Assembly (NCBI RefSeq): GCF_014217785.1
Contig: NZ_CP048814.1
Location: 3,100,001-3,164,000, forward strand
Direction: 5' to 3'
Length of the DNA stretch: 64,000 nt
DNA from: Rhodococcus triatomae
GTDB lineage: Bacteria > Actinomycetota > Actinomycetes > Mycobacteriales > Mycobacteriaceae
Positions 63,017 through 64,000 of the stretch are shown one piece after another. Below the pieces are notes generated by a model that saw nothing but the letters and a program-made list of their open reading frames with translations, was not told where the DNA came from and did not search any database. The position numbers were made by a program, and so were the translations under genes. The number at the start of each line of letters is the position of its first letter. Within the stretch, counting starts at the first letter, position 1.

Positions 63017-63796
63017 TCAGGCGCTGTATCCGCCGTCGACGTCGAGCTTCTGTCCGCTGACGAATCCGGCGGCATCCGAGGCGAGGAAGCAGACGGCCTC
63101 GGCGATGTCGCGGCTCGACCCGAAGCGGCGCAGCGGGGTGTTCCGCCTCGCTGCTTCGAGTGCCCTGTCATCGAGATCCCCCGAGGCGACCAGGGTTTCG
63201 GCCATGCCGTCGGAGAGCATTCCCGGCCCGACGCAGTTGGCGCGGATACCGAACCGGCCTTCCTCCACGGCGATGCCGCGGACGAGCGACTCCACGGCAC
63301 TCTTGGGGATCACCGACAGCCCGTCGCGGGCGGCGTAGCGCCCGGTGGCCGCGGAGGTCACCGCCACGATCGCGCCGCGAGACCGGCGCAGCGCGGGGAG
63401 CGCGGCGTGGATCACGGCGAACAGCCCGGCGGCGTCGTCGATCAACTGTTCGCGGAAGCGTTCGGGTGCGATCGTGCTCAGGTGTCGTTGCGGTACCGGT
63501 GGGCCGGCGGCGTAGACGAGCGTGTGCAGCCGCTCCGGTTCCCGGGCCGCCTCGCCGACGACGTCCGCGACGGCGTCCGGGTCGGCGAGGTCGAGCCGGA
63601 CACCGCGGGCACCGGGCACCGAGTCCTCGAGCGCACGGGCCGCCGCCACGTTGCCGCGATAGGTGAAGACGACGCGCGCTCCGCGTTCGGCCAGCATCCG
63701 GACGATCGCTGCCCCGATGCCGCCGGTCCCACCCACGACCAGCGCGGCACCGTCGTGGTGCGTCCAGCCGGATGTCGTCACCTTCGTGTTCGCCAC
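63017..63796 (-). CDS. Short-chain dehydrogenase/reductase lacking the catalytic Tyr
   Basis: A 259-residue SDR. The cofactor motif ALVVGGTGGIGAAIVRMLAE, AAGPPVPQ (usually NNAG) and the Ser of IVAVTSAATGRYAA are visible. The YxxxK motif reads SVIPK before SAVESLVRG, so Lys is kept but Tyr is Ser. The tail ASDAAGFVSGQKLDVDGGYSA is classical. TACCTT six bases before GTG 63796 suggests leaderless transcription. Activity is doubtful or unusual. Confidence 0.88.
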   Translation of the reverse strand: MANTKVTTSGWTHHDGAALVVGGTGGIGAAIVRMLAERGARVVFTYRGNVAAARALEDSVPGARGVRLDLADPDAVADVVGEAAREPERLHTLVYAAGPPVPQRHLSTIAPERFREQLIDDAAGLFAVIHAALPALRRSRGAIVAVTSAATGRYAARDGLSVIPKSAVESLVRGIAVEEGRFGIRANCVGPGMLSDGMAETLVASGDLDDRALEAARRNTPLRRFGSSRDIAEAVCFLASDAAGFVSGQKLDVDGGYSA

Positions 63797-63855
63797 GCAG
63801 CGAAGGTACGCCGGACCGGTGTCCGGGGGAGGCCACGGTCCCGGTGTCCGGGAGG

Positions 63856-64000
63856 TCAGTCCCGCCCGTGCGCCTGTCTCGCCACGCGCTCGGTGTAGTC
63901 GGCGCGTCCCTCCGGGTCGACCGAGGTCAGTGCCCGGCGATCGTCGATCACCCGGCGCCCGAGGCTCATCAGCCGTTCCGGGACCACCGCGGCGAGCAGG
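63856..64000 (-). CDS. C-terminal end of a protein cut by the window edge
   Basis: 47 residues precede a TGA at 63856: LLAAVVPERLMSLGRRVIDD, then RRALTSVDPEGRADYTERVA and RQAHGRD. Third-position GC bias supports coding. The pattern resembles the tail of a short-chain dehydrogenase, but too little is visible to be sure. Confidence 0.55.
   Translation of the reverse strand, partial: LLAAVVPERLMSLGRRVIDDRRALTSVDPEGRADYTERVARQAHGRD

Overview
The window is high-GC DNA (about 70 percent by eye) from a mycolic-acid-containing actinobacterium, most likely Rhodococcus or a close relative. This rests on an antigen-85-type mycolyltransferase, an Apa-like protein, and gene order matching the Mycobacterium tuberculosis Rv0412c-Rv0440 block: mutT3, thiE, thiO-thiS-thiG, lpqL, thiD, xthA, a GNAT gene, def, a DUF3263 gene, virR, sodC, a GCS2 ligase, a CDC48-like ATPase, pssA-psd and groEL2. 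The genus is inferred.

Layout. 1-10.6 kb: a membrane protein cut by the window edge, a Nudix hydrolase, thiamine synthesis genes under two TPP riboswitches, an ABC-2 exporter, a lipoprotein aminopeptidase and a class III cyclase. 10.8-19.7 kb: two small GNAT proteins, an NfeD/flotillin pair, exonuclease III, peptide deformylase, VirR-like, SodC and a carboxylate-amine ligase. 19.8-26.0 kb: a minus-strand Mrp antiporter operon (mrpA/B fusion, C, D, E, F, G). 26.3-36.2 kb: a second Nudix protein, a polytopic membrane protein, a 2OG-Fe(II) oxygenase, a DUF3089 hydrolase, the AAA ATPase, PssA and Psd, and a MerR regulator fused to a beta-clamp-like domain. 36.4-42.8 kb: a repeat-containing small ORF, cytochrome oxidase subunit I, a HAD phosphatase, two exported proteins and groEL2 with two CIRCE operators.

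42.9-50.1 kb is the accessory island. A short type I-E CRISPR array without cas genes sits just downstream of groEL2. Its first repeat is split by a 6.9-kb composite element bounded by two inverted, identically damaged ISAs1-type copies, with a 10-bp target duplication taken from the repeat itself. The cargo is a decayed second CRISPR array, a DUF2716 gene, and a barnase/RNase Sa-type gene cut in two by an IS3-family element that itself carries a complete ISAs1-type IS. Excising both elements on paper restores the reading frames.

50.6-51.2 kb holds three tiny genes for related 25-30-residue hydrophobic peptides that start MGS, each with a good ribosome-binding site. They lie between groEL2/CRISPR and a mycolyltransferase gene, which recalls the PorA/PorH porin locus of Corynebacterium. 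This is the best candidate for something undescribed. 51.2-64 kb: PspC protein, mycolyltransferase, alpha/beta hydrolase, prolyl oligopeptidase, WS/DGAT-like protein, dihydrolipoamide dehydrogenase, STAS protein, an S15-type peptidase and an SDR lacking its catalytic Tyr. Many genes appear to have leaderless transcripts, with TANNNT placed 6-8 nt before the start codon.
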